This document shows positions 25,666-63,376 of a stretch of DNA of 64,000 nt, piece after piece; position 1 is the stretch's first letter, and the number at the start of each line of letters is the position of its first letter. This stretch comes from Apus apus. Its lineage: Eukaryota; Chordata; Aves; Apodiformes; Apodidae. Both the position numbers and the translations under genes were made by a program. Below the pieces are notes generated by a model. It saw only the letters and a list, made by a program, of their open reading frames with translations, did not search any database and was not told where the DNA came from. The stretch lies in NCBI RefSeq assembly GCF_020740795.1, contig NC_067312.1, forward strand, positions 44,044,405 through 44,108,404, given 5' to 3'.

Positions 25666-27833
25666 CTTTGTCCTTAATGGTGCATTTGCTTTGGGAACAG
25701 GGTAATTTTGTGTGTATCTGGGTTTTGTTTCTGTTTCTGTTTTTGTCTCTCTGATGATCCTCCTCTATTACTTCAATCCTTGTCTTATCTCAGAAGCTTC
25801 AGACCTCCATAGATGTGATTTTCAACTGACCTCATGAAAGACTGGCAACAGTTTCAAATACTTAACTAGTTACTTGGGACTAAATTGTGTACTCTGTTGG
25901 CCTGACTTTGTCAAAAACCTTGCAGTTGAGAATGGAATTTGTCATGGAGCCATGAGAGAATTGAAGAGCAAAGACCTTAGGTACAATGATAAAAATTAAT
26001 CTCTGCATTAACTTCAGTCTGGAACATAATAAAACTATTTTGTTGTGTGATTTGTCGGTTATGTGCTATCATTCTAGAGAGTATCTCTTTACACACCTGT
26101 CCTCCAGGTTAAATGAATTTAGTGATGGCAAACTTGCAGAACACAGGAGCTGCTTCCCTTTAGAAAAGTCTGTGGGGTGTCGGTGGGGAAATTTGCAGCT
26201 TTCGGTGTTAGGCTAAATCCCATTTCATGTTTTTATTGGGGAGCTGGAAATTCAGGGAAGATTGTTGTTAACAAAATTGGCAGGTAACACCAGGAACAGA
26301 GATCTGCTAGAGAAATACTAGTATAGAGAAGGAAGGAAATTTCAGAGCAGCAACCTAGCCATTTGCCTTTGTCTTAACAGGGTGTGTTGGCTAATAAAAA
26401 CCTTGACCATAGGTGCTGTGTGAGCACACACATGTCTGTATGACCTTTTTTTTTCCCTCTCAGGAACTGGAATACAAGGATGGATATAACATAGTTTTCT
26501 TTTTTTTGTCAAATGTCGATGACCTCTGGTGAGCTTCTTGCATGCTTGCTCTACCTACAAAGTACACAGGTGGAGATAGCCCTTTGTCCTGTGATCAGGT
26601 GTGCAGTGGATGAGAACACCCTTTAGGGCCATCCAGATCAAAAAGTATGAGCCCCATCCTCCCTGGCAATCCCTGCAGGTTTGGAGACTTGGTGGATTTA
26701 AGCTGTTATTCTTTGTGGCTTTGATGAGTTCATGGCTGGGGAGCGTTACCACAAGAGCTTTAAGGGAAGTGATCTTTTATTTTACTGTCACATGAAGACT
26801 GTGAAGAGCATGAACCAGTAAGTTATGAGCATCTCAGAAAAGATCTGAAGTGGTTTTGAGCTGCAGGCAAAAAAAAAAAAAAGAGATGATCTTGAGGTTT
26901 ATGGGCATTTTGCTACTCACTCTACAACAGTATTGCCTTCTTTCTGGGTCCTTCAGCTTTGCTTAATTACCTCCAGCTAGATATACATTTTTCAATTAAA
27001 AAAAAAGTCACATGCTCTAACTAAAAGAGGGAAACCAGTTCAGTTTCAAAGATACATTCTGTCACAGAAAAAAGACTCCTTTCATGGATATAAGAAGCAC
27101 ACACCCCTTAAAAAGATGCACATTTGCCCCACACATTGGTCATTCCTGTCACGCATTACATCTTAGTGCCTCACTTCTTTCCTGCTCTCCTTGTGCAGGG
27201 AAACTGGCGTTCCGACTGAAGCACAAACTAAGATGCCTGCAGCAAGGAAAGAGGAAACAATACATTGGTGTGATCAGCACTTGTCTGAAAGGTAGAAACT
27301 GCCCTGCTACCAATTTTTTTTTTCTGAGTTTTACATTGACATCCTTAGTTTCTGCCCCTGGCTCAGCAGCAGCAAGTGGTGCTGCAGAACTAGTATGCTG
27401 AACGGCTGTGCCAGGGCTGTGATGCAGTTGTCCCCCTGGCACGATGGGATGCCAGGCTGAGTTCCCCAACAGTGGCAATAAGCGGCACCAGGCACTTTTT
27501 TTGCCATTTCACCCTTGCCTGGACCACACTCCCTGCAGAAACTTCTCAAGGCTGACAGCTTCCTGGTGCCCTTCACACAAGACCTGCCAAGGAGCAGACA
27601 AGTTTGTCTAAAATGTCATTGGTGAAGATTTATTGTCAGCCCAAGAGAAAGACTTAAGTAATGCACAAGTGCAGGAGTGGTGAGCATGCAGCAGTACCTG
27701 GAAGGTTTTCCTCCTGGAATGGACAGAGCCTGACCAAGATTACTCCGGTGCTTTGGGCTTGCTGTGACAAAGAACAACACTGGGAAATGCATAACTGTTA
27801 ATTAGTGGTAAGAATAAAATATTTCTGAAATAA

Positions 27834-27834
<1 letters not shown>

Positions 27835-27868
<34 letters not shown>
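27835..27868. repeat. (TA)n microsatellite
   Basis: About 17 uninterrupted TA units, followed by gtatgtatgcatgg. Confidence 0.95.
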
Positions 27869-27877
<9 letters not shown>

Positions 27878-28497
27878 CATGGTTCCGTCTTGCTAAGGAC
27901 AGCTTAGGGAAGATAAAATAAATCAACCAATGAAGGCACATTAGCTTGTTCCTGCGTGGAGCACAAACACAAAAATGCCATTTTTTAGCAGTGTGCTACC
28001 ATTGTGCTCTACACAGGATGACTTCCAGGGGATAAGCTGAGCCTTATTGCTGGCTTGGACACCCCAGATTCAATTTCCAGCGACTTTAAATTTGTTAGCT
28101 TATGAGTGCAAAACTGTGTTTCTCAATATTTATTTTTTTTTTCAGCTGAAGTGTGTTGTGTATCTCCCACTTCCCCCCCTGCTTTTTGGAGTTACTGACT
28201 TCCTGGTAACCCCCAAAGGCATGTGGGCCCATCCCCTGGTCAAGACATGAGTGTGCTGACAGCAGGTCTGCTCCTTGAGGAAGGAGAAGAAAGGACTGGC
28301 TGAATTTACTCATTACAGGGATAAAAGCCCCATGCCTTTGCAGTACATGTCCCCATATGGATGACCTAACCAGTGTGTGATGCCTATGCTAGATGAAGAG
28401 TGTGAGGTATTTGGTTTTTTGTCCCTCAGTGAGCTGAAGGTCCAATACCTCCCCAAGGGGTTTGGACTGCTACATCTCTGGTGGCACAGGATTGTCA

Positions 28498-28577
28498 CCC
28501 CCTTCTTCTCCCCTCCCCTTCCACCCTTCCATCCTCCTCCTCATATCCCTTCCCCCCCCCCCCCCAACCCCCCCCCA
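28498..28577. repeat. pyrimidine tract with long C runs
   Basis: C/T-only text leading to runs of about 14 C and 9 C split by AA, about 1.1 kb before TPPP2. The complementary strand has G runs able to form quadruplexes. Confidence 0.85.
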
Positions 28578-29680
28578 CTGCCTTGTGGTGGAGCCTTCCA
28601 AGCCTTGTGACATGCACAGGTGCTGAGATGACAATCAGCCAGTGAGGTACAGGGTGATTCCCTGGGGGCGGTTCCAGGTGCTCACTGCCTCCAGGTCAGT
28701 AGTGCAATTGCCATCGCCATTATCAGCAGAGCCAACTCACACAGGTAAGCTTGGTCCACAACTCCAGGGATGGAGGGAAGGGCACTGGGAGGCCCCTGGC
28801 TGGGTTACCCAGAGCCCACCACTGCCCCCTTCCTGCTCACAGCACATAGCCCTGTAGTACAAGCCTGCCTGATTTTTGTTCTAGAGATGTGTAGGACCAC
28901 ACAAGATTTATGTTAAATGGCAGCCTGCCAATGGCAGCCTTGAGACCCAGAGCCCCTAGGGGGAAGTACAAGGCTGTAGGAGAGACTGGGTATTTCAGAA
29001 GGGTTCAAGGGTGTCTCACAAGTAGCAGGAACTGGCTGCTCAGGCTGCGGTGGACTGATTTGAAGTGTGAGTGATGGTTTTTCTCAGAGATCCCTGATAG
29101 CTGGTTTCAGTGGTCTAAGTTGACCAGTAGCAGTAAATTGTCAGGAGAAGGACAACCTAATAGAGGGAGCAATTCAGGGAATGAAGTGTGACAGGGAAAG
29201 ATGGAGATAGGTCCTTGGCCACTTGCAAGAAGGTCTGTGATATCTAGACACTCATGTGAGGCCTGGAAGAGAAATCTGGACTCTATCATAAAATAACAAG
29301 CAAAGCATAAATCAACTGTCAAATGGAGGCATTAGTTACTGAGATAGTCAAATGGAAATCTGTGTTTCAAAAATGTTCAGAAGCTTTGGATGCCTTGTTC
29401 CTACATGCAGCAGTCACTAACTCACCCCAGAACCCCAGCTCTACCCTTTGCTTTGCCTGATGTCCTAACCTGTCCATGCCCTGATTTTGCCTGGACCCCA
29501 TATGTTCTGTGTCAATACCTGTATGGTTGTCATGGTTATCCTAGGGTGGAGAGATTAACTGTGGGTGGTGTCCCTAGCTCTGCTGGAGACATGTGCATGG
29601 GACATGAATGTGTGTCCAGCAACTGCAGCAGATCATTCTCACCTCCTTCCCTGCCGACTTCTTTTCTCCACAGCAACAAG

Positions 29681-29850
29681 ATGTCGGAATTAGAAAATTC
29701 TTTCCGTAAATTTGCGGTATATGGTGACACAGCTGCCAGTGGCAATGAGATGACGGGGAAAAACTTCTCCAAAATGTGCAAAGAGTGTGGAGTGATGGAT
29801 GGGAAAGCTGTGACCAGCACTGACATTGACATCGTATTCAACAAAGTCAA
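29681..29850 (+). CDS. TPPP2: TPPP2 coding exon 1
   Basis: 170 bp from ATG to donor TCAA|gtgagt. Encodes [20 protein letters not shown] and on to [11 protein letters not shown], the first half of the p25-alpha core with its EF-hand-like helices. A pyrimidine tract and acceptor end at 29673, just before the start. Confidence 0.93.
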
Positions 29851-30509
29851 GTGAGTGTCACAGGGAGGCATGATGAGCGGCACAGATGGGTGGGAGGAAG
29901 AAATGGCAGAAAGCAGGCAGACTCTCATATGAGGGGCAGCCTTGGGTGTTGGCAGTGCACTGCCACCCAGCAGCAAGGTAATTTTCCTCTTTATCACTCC
30001 TTGCAATAGGACCAAGGGTGCCCGCACCATCACCTTTGCTGAGTTCCAGCAGGCCATGAAGGAGATCTGCTGCAAGCGCTTCAAGGGCAAATCGGCAGAG
30101 GAAGCACTACAGGCTGTGTATGGCCTTATTGAAGGGAAGGAGCCGGGCAGCACAGGTACCACGGTGAGTATGAGTTTCCTCACCTGCTGTGTACCATGAG
30201 CTGCTATGGGACCATGCTTCCTTGCTGCAGGGATGCATGCTGTCCTGGCACCTGGGGGAGAGCTTGTTTGTGAGCTATCTCCTAATGTCAGCTGCCTCTT
30301 GCTGGCCTCCTTTCTTGCAGAAAGCCACCAAGGTCGGTGGGGTCGACAGGCTGACAGACACTAGTAAATACACTGGCAGTCACAAAGAGCGTTTTGATGA
30401 GAGTGGCAAAGGGAAGGGTCTTGCTGGACGCCAGGATGTGACGGACAACAGTGGCTATGTTGGAGCCTACAAGGGAGCTGGCACATACGACAAGACGCAC
30501 AAGAACTGA
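29681..30509 (+). CDS. TPPP2: TPPP2-like tubulin polymerization-promoting protein family member (complete coding region)
   Basis: Three exons join to 170 codons plus stop: 29681-29850, 30010-30163 and 30321-30509. The product is a p25-alpha (TPPP) family protein, a small soluble, partly disordered protein that acts around microtubules. 170 residues is the length of human TPPP2 (TPPP3 is 176; TPPP is longer with an N-terminal tail). [26 protein letters not shown] and the missing N-terminal tail favour TPPP2. The conserved C-terminal signature [20 protein letters not shown] (about residues 124-143), with the GxGxGxxGR motif, is intact. Mammalian TPPP2 is testis-enriched and tied to sperm motility; that role here is inference. 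Introns are 159 and 157 bp. The start ATG lies 7 nt after an acceptor-like tccacag, so a 5' noncoding exon is expected upstream but was not found. Confidence 0.92.
30010..30163 (+). CDS. TPPP2: TPPP2 coding exon 2
   Basis: 154 bp; acceptor tgcaatag and donor ACG|gtgagt. Encodes [20 protein letters not shown] and then [13 protein letters not shown] and on to GSTGTT. The KRFKGKS basic patch is shared by all TPPP proteins. Confidence 0.93.
30321..30509 (+). CDS. TPPP2: TPPP2 terminal coding exon
   Basis: 189 bp; acceptor tttcttgcag. Encodes [20 protein letters not shown], the GKGKGLAGR motif and the C-terminus GTYDKTHKN, then TGA at 30507-30509. This is the most conserved, disordered C-terminal part of the family. 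Confidence 0.95.
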   Translation, partial: KATKVGGVDRLTDTSKYTGSHKERFDESGKGKGLAGRQDVTDNSGYVGAYKGAGTYDKTHKN

Positions 30510-30554
30510 AACTGTTTAAGGGAATGAGGACCTTTCCTTAGTGTAGGAGAGGCA

Positions 30555-30560
30555 AATAAA
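30555..30560 (+). terminator. TPPP2: TPPP2 polyadenylation signal
   Basis: AATAAA lies 46 nt after the stop codon, followed by a T-rich stretch (ctgtctttgctcttc), giving a short 3'UTR. Canonical signal and spacing. Confidence 0.8.
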
Positions 30561-33500
30561 CTTCTCATGCAAGCAGCCTTCTGTCTTTGCTCTTCAAATC
30601 TGATAGGGTGGAATGCACAGGGTGGGATCTGGAGGACTCCAAAGAATGGTGCAGATTCCCTATCCAACCATGTTTTGTGGTGGGGTTAAATCCAAGCACA
30701 AGCTGGCCTTCTGGGGGAAATTCTATGGGCCAGCTGCACCACTGCCATTACACTGATTTGCATTGCCAGTCAAGGAAGGGCTGGAGAAAATAAACCTCCC
30801 TGAGCAGGGGCAGGCACACAGAAAACACGGGAGGAGGTATGACACTAAAGGGATTGCAGCTGGTGGAGAAGGCCATACCAAAACAGTGCAGAGAGAAACA
30901 AGCTAGCAAATGAAGAGGAACCACAGTGGCTGGCCCCAATCTCATAGTCTCCTTGAAGGCACTGAGGGGATGGAAGACCAGGAAGGGGACGGGAAAGGTT
31001 TCGGGGGGAAAGCTGATGTATTTCCCCTCTGTTTTTGCTTATTGCTTATCTTTATTTTTCAATACCAGAACCAATAATTTAAAGTTTATATTAGTTGGCA
31101 GTAAACTGTGAAATTCAGACTGAAGACTGCTTCTTTGCCCACAACAGTAGGAATGAGATATGGGAAAAATGAAAACAATAGCACTTGAAGGTATGTAAAA
31201 AATAGGCCTTATGTCTGCTTCTTAATTTTTTGTATAACTCAGATCTTTAAAACACACTCAAGGTGGCCATCCTCAGCAATGTTTTGTTGGTATATCATAT
31301 CCTGTACAACACTTCAAGCAAAGTACTGGAAATGAAGAGATTTCAGGATGTTTGACAAAAATAAAAACTAATGCACTCAGTAAAAAAATCACAGAACATT
31401 CTCACATAGCTCTGCTTTGGTTAGCATAGCATTCGTTATTTAAATGCTGTCAAAAGATAAATGCAATAAATATTAATATTTCAGAGCTATGATTGCTATT
31501 CCTGACACTCTCTTTTAGTAGTTGCTGAAGCGGCTCTATTCATCCTCATGCTGATGAGATGGTTCTGTAAAAATATTGCTGAGAGGTCACAGGACTGTAT
31601 GATTGTGCCCCTGGATACAGCTTTTCAACTGATGCTTTGGTCTGTAAGTCTTAGTCTCCTGGTCTTCCCAGGTGAAGGGCTGACTGATTTCTTCCTCACA
31701 ACAAAGTCAGTGTATGGGAGACAGAGTATATCTGTGCTAGTGTAATTAAAGACACAGGTTTGAGGTTCTCCCAGCATTTTCCATGTCACCTCACTCCCAA
31801 ACGCTTACTAAGACACATAGGGTATTAATCAGTACATTTCTGCTGGTTACTGGTGGCCAAGCAGAAATGAACACCAGATTCATGGGCCCAGCAGGGTACT
31901 ACCACCAAATAATGCAGTTTCAAGCAAAAAAATGTAGGTACCAGCAGTCTCACAGCTGTATCAGTGTCCAGGCTTGGTGTGGAATCTGTTGTTTGCATTT
32001 GTTCTATCTGTACTTCAAACACCTTGGGACCTTGCCATTTTGGGGGCAGGGAAGAAAAGGACTGCTCTCAATAACCAAGCAAACCTTGAGTTTATTTCTT
32101 TGTTCCAGCCACAGTTTCCTTGTAATTATATGACTCACGAAATTGCCCACATAAAAGTTCTGCAAACAAACACAAGAATGTATCATCTTATTACGTTGGG
32201 TTTTTTTGTTTGTTTTTTTTTGTTTGTTTGTTTGTTTTGTTTTGGTGTTTTGTTTTTTTTTTTTTTGCTTTTTAAAAATTTATATATAGCTGGCATGGAA
32301 AAAGCTGCAGGAGTTTCAAAACCAAACTGCGAGCTTTGTGCTTGTATAGTGTGAGTTCTGGTTTGCATTAACTCGAGTACAATGTGACACTGGAGGGTGA
32401 ATTTCTGAGACATGATTCATTCTGTACTTCATCCTGTAATCTAACTTGTGTAGTACTCCGGCACCAACAAGAATCACTTCTTGTCCTGCCTATTCCTTGT
32501 AAGTAGAAACCACAAAAAGATGAGGAACGTTATGCTCACTCCCTATGGCAGCTACAGAGTGGACAGATAAAAAAAGTCATGGTTGACATAAGATTTTTAA
32601 AATAGTACCTGATTACTGCATACCCCTGGGGAAGCAGTAATACCAATGGATACAAGGTTTTAAAACAGCAAAGCTATGTATCGATGACAGAGTAAAAAAA
32701 AAAAATTGCAAAAAATAAATAAATAAAAAAAATATGCTCTGGTGCATTGGGAGCCTGCAAAACCTGACGTGACTCCCCAGTGCAAAGTATGTGTCTGGAT
32801 TCTGTTACGCCACTGCCACCTGATAGTAAATATCTGTATCTTTTTGTATTTGCTCTCTCAAAGAGGCCATATTACCTAGAAAAGCAGCCGTACTGGGAGA
32901 AATAGGTTAGAAGTCTTCCTCTTGCTGGTGGTTAAAGTTTATTGTGCATCACTCCTCTGTGCTGTTCTTTGAGTGTCAGAGGGAGGAGGAGGGCTTTGGG
33001 ATAGGGCTAGCTGCTGGTTCTCCTATTGTAATTTAAGCATGTGTTTGCATAATAATCAGAAGAATGAGGTCATAGGAAGCTGCTGGAAGAGAAATGTAGC
33101 TGCTCACATATTTAGTTCAGTTTGGAGGATTTATTTGCAGCAGTGAAAATCTTGATGAAACACAATGACATCAATAATCAAGGTATTTATACCAAGCTAT
33201 GGCTAAGATGTGTCATTACTGTGGAAAATAAGTAAGCATTGCCTCCAAATTACACAGAAAAACAGGGAAAAGAAACACCAAACCAAGCCAAACAGTCAAT
33301 TTACAACTGCTCCAAAGCACAGTGGAGAAAAATACCTTTAAGTCCTGGTCTTTGGCAAGCTCAGTGAGCTTGTTTCTCTGTGATGTATCACTGACCCTAC
33401 AGCCATTCCCTTCCTTTCAGTTTCCTTTTCTGCCTTCTAGAAATATGACCCAAACCCAGTATTAGCAATTCTTTGCCAGCTGGCCATTGCCTCAGGCTAC

Positions 33501-36239
33501 TGGAGAACGGACCTGATACCTCAATCAGATGGAAAGAATTTGGCAGCATTGATGCACACAGAGCGCAATCTGTGTAGTAAAAACTAGGGCAGTAGGATAA
33601 GAGTGTTACTGAACACAGGTAGGCAAAAAATGACTGGAAACTGCATGTGGGTATGTGCATGTGCGTTTGTGTAATGTTTTTAAAGCAAAATCTTGAAAAA
33701 GGCCTCTGCTACCTGTTCTGTATCTCAGGCAGGCCATTACAGTTTTGGAAATCTTGCTGTTGCTAAAGTGGGCACAATTTCACTTCATCAAAGCATGAGG
33801 AAGATAGAACAGATGTTGATGTCAATGCAGCCACTGGCTGGTGGCAATGGGACAGGATGGACAAGCAAGTATCCATGCAAAGTAACACTTGTGCTGCAGC
33901 TGGACTGATGGCTCGTACTATATTCTGAGGCATTGACTACTCCTTTGCAAAGTTAGTTTTTTTTTAATGTTCCAGATTGCATTTCTAACATGACAGAGGC
34001 ACGGGGAGCCCAGCAGTCAGCTTACTGACCTGCTGTTCCATGGTCTACGCCACGTGTGGCATACTACGTTGTAGCTGCACCTGGATGGCAGTGGGACTTC
34101 TCCACATGCACTTTGATACAGTTAAGTAAGGCCTTGACCTAACATGCTCTTACCCTGACAGCGTAAGGGAACTGTGATGATAGATGGATGTGGGGCATTA
34201 ATGATCTATGCACGTTTATATTGGACTGGTCATGCAGGTGCTATTTACAGAGTTATAAATTTAATGGACAGCAGTGTAACACTTTCCCCAGCTGCCTCTT
34301 GTTTCTTCTGCGTCTCTGGTTATTGAGAAATGTGCACATCTCCACCACCTCAGGGAAGCAGTGGTTTATGCAGTGCAATGTTTATTACATGCAGTGGGTA
34401 CACCCAGTGGGTATTCACCTCAATTAACACATACATGACAGAAAAGAAAAATGCACATTTGGAGATGGATGCACAGTGGCTTCTGAGAACTCTGGGTAGT
34501 TAGAGGACTGCTGTTTTCAGTTGGGTTTGCTCTACATCACACTGTTGTTTCACCGGAATTCCTTGTGTAATACAAGCCTGACGGAAGATTTGTAATGCCA
34601 CAGGCTTTTCTCTTTATTCCAGCACTATTAAACAGTCTTACAGATTACTTCTTCCTCTACCCACTTTGTCTTTCTGATGGTTGCTGCATGCTCCACTCTC
34701 ATTCCTCCTCTCTTTTTCCAGCTGCAAACCTTCACAAGTTCCCTAGCTGTCACAGTTCAAGCATTTGCAGCTCAGCCCCCAGTTGCCAGTAGTGACAGCA
34801 GGAAGTATTCAGCCCATCAGCCCTATAACCACTCCCTGCTACCAGTGGGCCCACAAGCTGCCCCAGCAGGGAAAGCCAGGACCCACATGCGGTTGGTACT
34901 GCTGTCTCGTGTCACACTATGGCACACAGCACTGGGACATGCTGCTGGGGAACAGTGATACTGTTTAATTACTTGAGTCTTTTACTTCAGTCTGTGATTG
35001 CTTTAAGTCTGATACTGTTTTTCTCCACTTCTTCTTTTCTTCACTGTCAAGAAAAAAAATTCCCCCCCTATTTCTTCTTTTTCAGCATGAATGTCACAAG
35101 CTGATATTGGGGGGCTACAGTTTCCCACAGTGACTTACAGGATTTCTGTGCTCACTAAACTCAGGGGTGGTAATTACAATTGCTGACTTGATGTTCCCCT
35201 GTACTATTCAACCCAAATGCCACCCTCACTCCCTTCTATGCATGTGTGGGACATACTGTTTATCTTTCTGCCTGCAATCCCTCACTGCTGTATTACTTGA
35301 AAGACAAAGGGACACAGACATAGAGTCTCAGAAATCTTAGTTAATCATCCACAACTAACCATCCACATTATAAATCACTGATGATTTGTCCTCACATAGA
35401 ACTTTGCTTCACAGCAAGCAGCTAACGGACAAACAATTCCTCTGCACTGCACAGGCAGAACAACAACAGAGGCCAAAGGGAGTGTCAGAAATGCTGTGAC
35501 AGGTGCATCAGTCCAACAGTGTTCAAGTATTGCCACCTATTGGCAGGGCCAGGCCACACAGCTGTGCATAAAGTGTGTACCTTATTATACCTATAGTTCT
35601 GACTGTAACAATTTCAAAAGTGACAATTAGGGGTATTTTTCACAGTCTGATTTAAACTCACCTGCTTGCATACTCTTTTAAGCAGGTGGAGCTTGCCCAA
35701 AGTTAAGTACCTGCTTGAAGAGTTGTCTATGTTTTGACCTTCGCTTTTCATCATTCAGAGTCACATTCAGTCTCACGCAGCAAAAGATAAAGTTATGATC
35801 TCTTAGTTGCTAATACCTAGAACAGTTGCCTATACCATGTGATATAATGTGACTTAAATCCTGCATAGCTGATACCTGTAATGTAGAAATCTCTGGTTAG
35901 CTGATACGCTGCACCAACTCATGAGACTTCTAACCTTCCAGATCCAGCACAGTATTTTTGAAAAGCAGTACTTTAGAAAGGTTGAAGTGTAATAAAAACG
36001 TGTACTCTGGGAGATTTTCCTGCCAGTCCTGAATAGCTTCAGAAGCAGTCCAGGCTTCAGTGGGCTTACCTGTCATGCCAGGTAACTTTCATTGTCAACA
36101 GAATAATCTCTACCTTCTACAATTATCACAGTAATTTAGTAAATATACACACTGTACACAGCATCAACATTTTTTAGAAATCACTTAAATATTAAAGGAC
36201 TCATAAAAACAAAATTTTTGATAGTGTTTTTAGTTTCAA
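30561..36239. other. intergenic interval between the convergent TPPP2 and SYK genes
   Basis: Unassigned sequence with the T-rich repeat at 32.2 kb. No further gene recognised. Confidence 0.5.
32200..32270. repeat. T-rich (TTTG)n simple repeat
   Basis: Mixed poly-T and TTTG units over about 70 bp in the TPPP2-SYK intergenic region. Confidence 0.9.
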
Positions 36240-38164
36240 TTTTAAGACCTAATCCTTTTATTTCACAATATTCTATGTTCTGATGGTAAACTTTCATTAC
36301 ATAATAATGAAGTTAAAAATAATCATGTAACATCAGCAAGTGACATTTACTCAGAAGAGAGGGGAAGACATATTCCTCCAGTTTTGCTGTTCAGGTAACA
36401 CTTTGAGAGATACATATATATATACATATATATATATTTAAAAATAGACTGAGAGTGATATCTCTCAGGAATATTGAGTACTGCCACTCACCAGCTAGTA
36501 GAGATTTGTGCAATTTGTTTATAACTAATATCCCCATGAATGTACTAATTACACATGTAGAACTAACAACTTCTCAGCAACAGAATTAAAACAATGAAAC
36601 ACCCTCATATAACTATGGCTAACTTCTACTCAAGCTATTCTTGCAGAAAAATGTTTCCTAAAAACAAAACAAAAATAAAATAATTTTCAAAGTAAGTAAA
36701 GTTTGGTCACATTTGAAACATGGTCTATTGCACTCCATATCTTTTAGTAGCATGTGCTTTCCTGTGTCTTGCATTACATACTCAAGACTAAACTATTAAA
36801 ATCATCACATATTTTTTTTAAAAATAGACCATAAACTTATTAAAAGGAAAAAAAATATTACAGTAACTCCTACATTTTTAGAGTAATCTGCTTTATGAAA
36901 ATTATTACACACTTTCTCACCCTAATTGGCCACACAGTGTCTTCGCAAGAAAAAAAATACTGCTGCATCTTTAAGAAACCCTGTTCACACAACAACATGT
37001 ATGCTCTAACTAGCCATGTCCAATAAATATATCTAAAACTTATTTTTATATACTTCTAAAATCTCTGTATCTAGTAGAGGCAATGTATATAGACTCCTGA
37101 GATACATGTAAATGCCAGTAAAGTAACTGCTTGAGAATAACAAGTGATAGAAATTTTAACATCTGTAATATTTAAAATGAAACTGGAAAAATTAAGCATA
37201 AGGATAAAAACAGAATCAGAAGTTGATTACATTGTGTGTTATTTCCACTGCTATACCTGCACATTAATCAAGATGGTCGGTCCGTTACAACAGAGTGAGA
37301 AAAGAAACACCTCTTCCTGAGATGCTCACAGGCATTAATATTGGGACAAATACTATATTTAGGGCAGGACAAAAGTAAATTCGATGTCCATATGCCTGTT
37401 TAAAAATATTTAAACTAGCAGTGAAATTCAGCTTTAGAAACCACAGAGCAAGCTTCAGAGTTTCCAGGTTTCACCAGGAAAAAAACAGTCCTCTGAGGGA
37501 GAGCTGGGCTTCCAATGAGTTGAGGAATGAGGGAAGCTGGTCACAATAAAAGGAGATTAAAATGTCAGAAATTCACATCTCCCAGTTCACCTCTGACTGT
37601 ATTATTACTGAGAAGAATACGACTTGGTTTTAAAGGGATCTGGAGGTAAAATCAAACATGCACTCAGTCAAACTAACTGACACACTTTCACAGTTAATTT
37701 CCTTCACAGTGAGAAATGTATATGCTATCCTTCCTTGAGGATGGGGAAGGCTGGAACAACTCTTAACGCATTTGAGAGCTAAGAATATTAATAAGAAGAA
37801 TCTAAACTCCAATCTGCATTCAAATACAAGAGAGGAAGAGGGCTGAAGGATATTAAACAGCTTTTACATGACTGCAAAATGTAATGCAAATAAAGCTGCA
37901 CATAAAATGAAAAGGAATGTAGCAAAAGTATAAGCATCTGCTCTGATGTCCTGGCTTTGAGGCCTCTCCACTTTCAACACTGTATTTCAGGGTTGGATAT
38001 TGCACAGAAGGCAAGAAAAGGCAACCCTACAGGCACCGGGCTTAACTCTGAGGTTAGTAGGGTGAAAGCAGCAGTACAAAAATCAAAGTCACATGGTTTT
38101 AGAAACTGAACTGCTTCTCAGAGGGTGCTGGCTGGAGGCAAGGAAGCTGCTGTTCTTCATGCTG
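36240..38164 (-). other. SYK: probable SYK 3' untranslated region
   Basis: AT-rich, non-repetitive sequence follows the SYK stop codon. The first clear canonical AATAAA on the minus strand is at 36257-36262, which would give a 3'UTR of about 1.9 kb; mammalian SYK 3'UTRs are also long. An earlier non-canonical site or a later end is possible. A TA-rich microsatellite lies at about 36412-36440. The end is inferred, not shown. Confidence 0.4.

Positions 38165-63376
<25,212 letters not shown>

Larger units (their letters stand above)
25666..29673. other. sequence upstream of TPPP2
   Basis: Includes the TA microsatellite and the C-run tract. The TPPP2 promoter and a noncoding first exon are expected in or beyond this interval, but no TATA box or CpG island stands out. 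Confidence 0.4.

Noticed and set aside
29536..30183. 215-codon open frame antisense to TPPP2
   Set aside because: It runs over TPPP2 exons and introns on the opposite strand, has no recognisable domain, and is explained by the codon bias of the sense exons.
29681..30509. TPPP3 as an alternative identity
   Set aside because: Length 170, no longer N-terminus, and residues such as [17 protein letters not shown] and ARTITF fit TPPP2 better; a tree would settle it.
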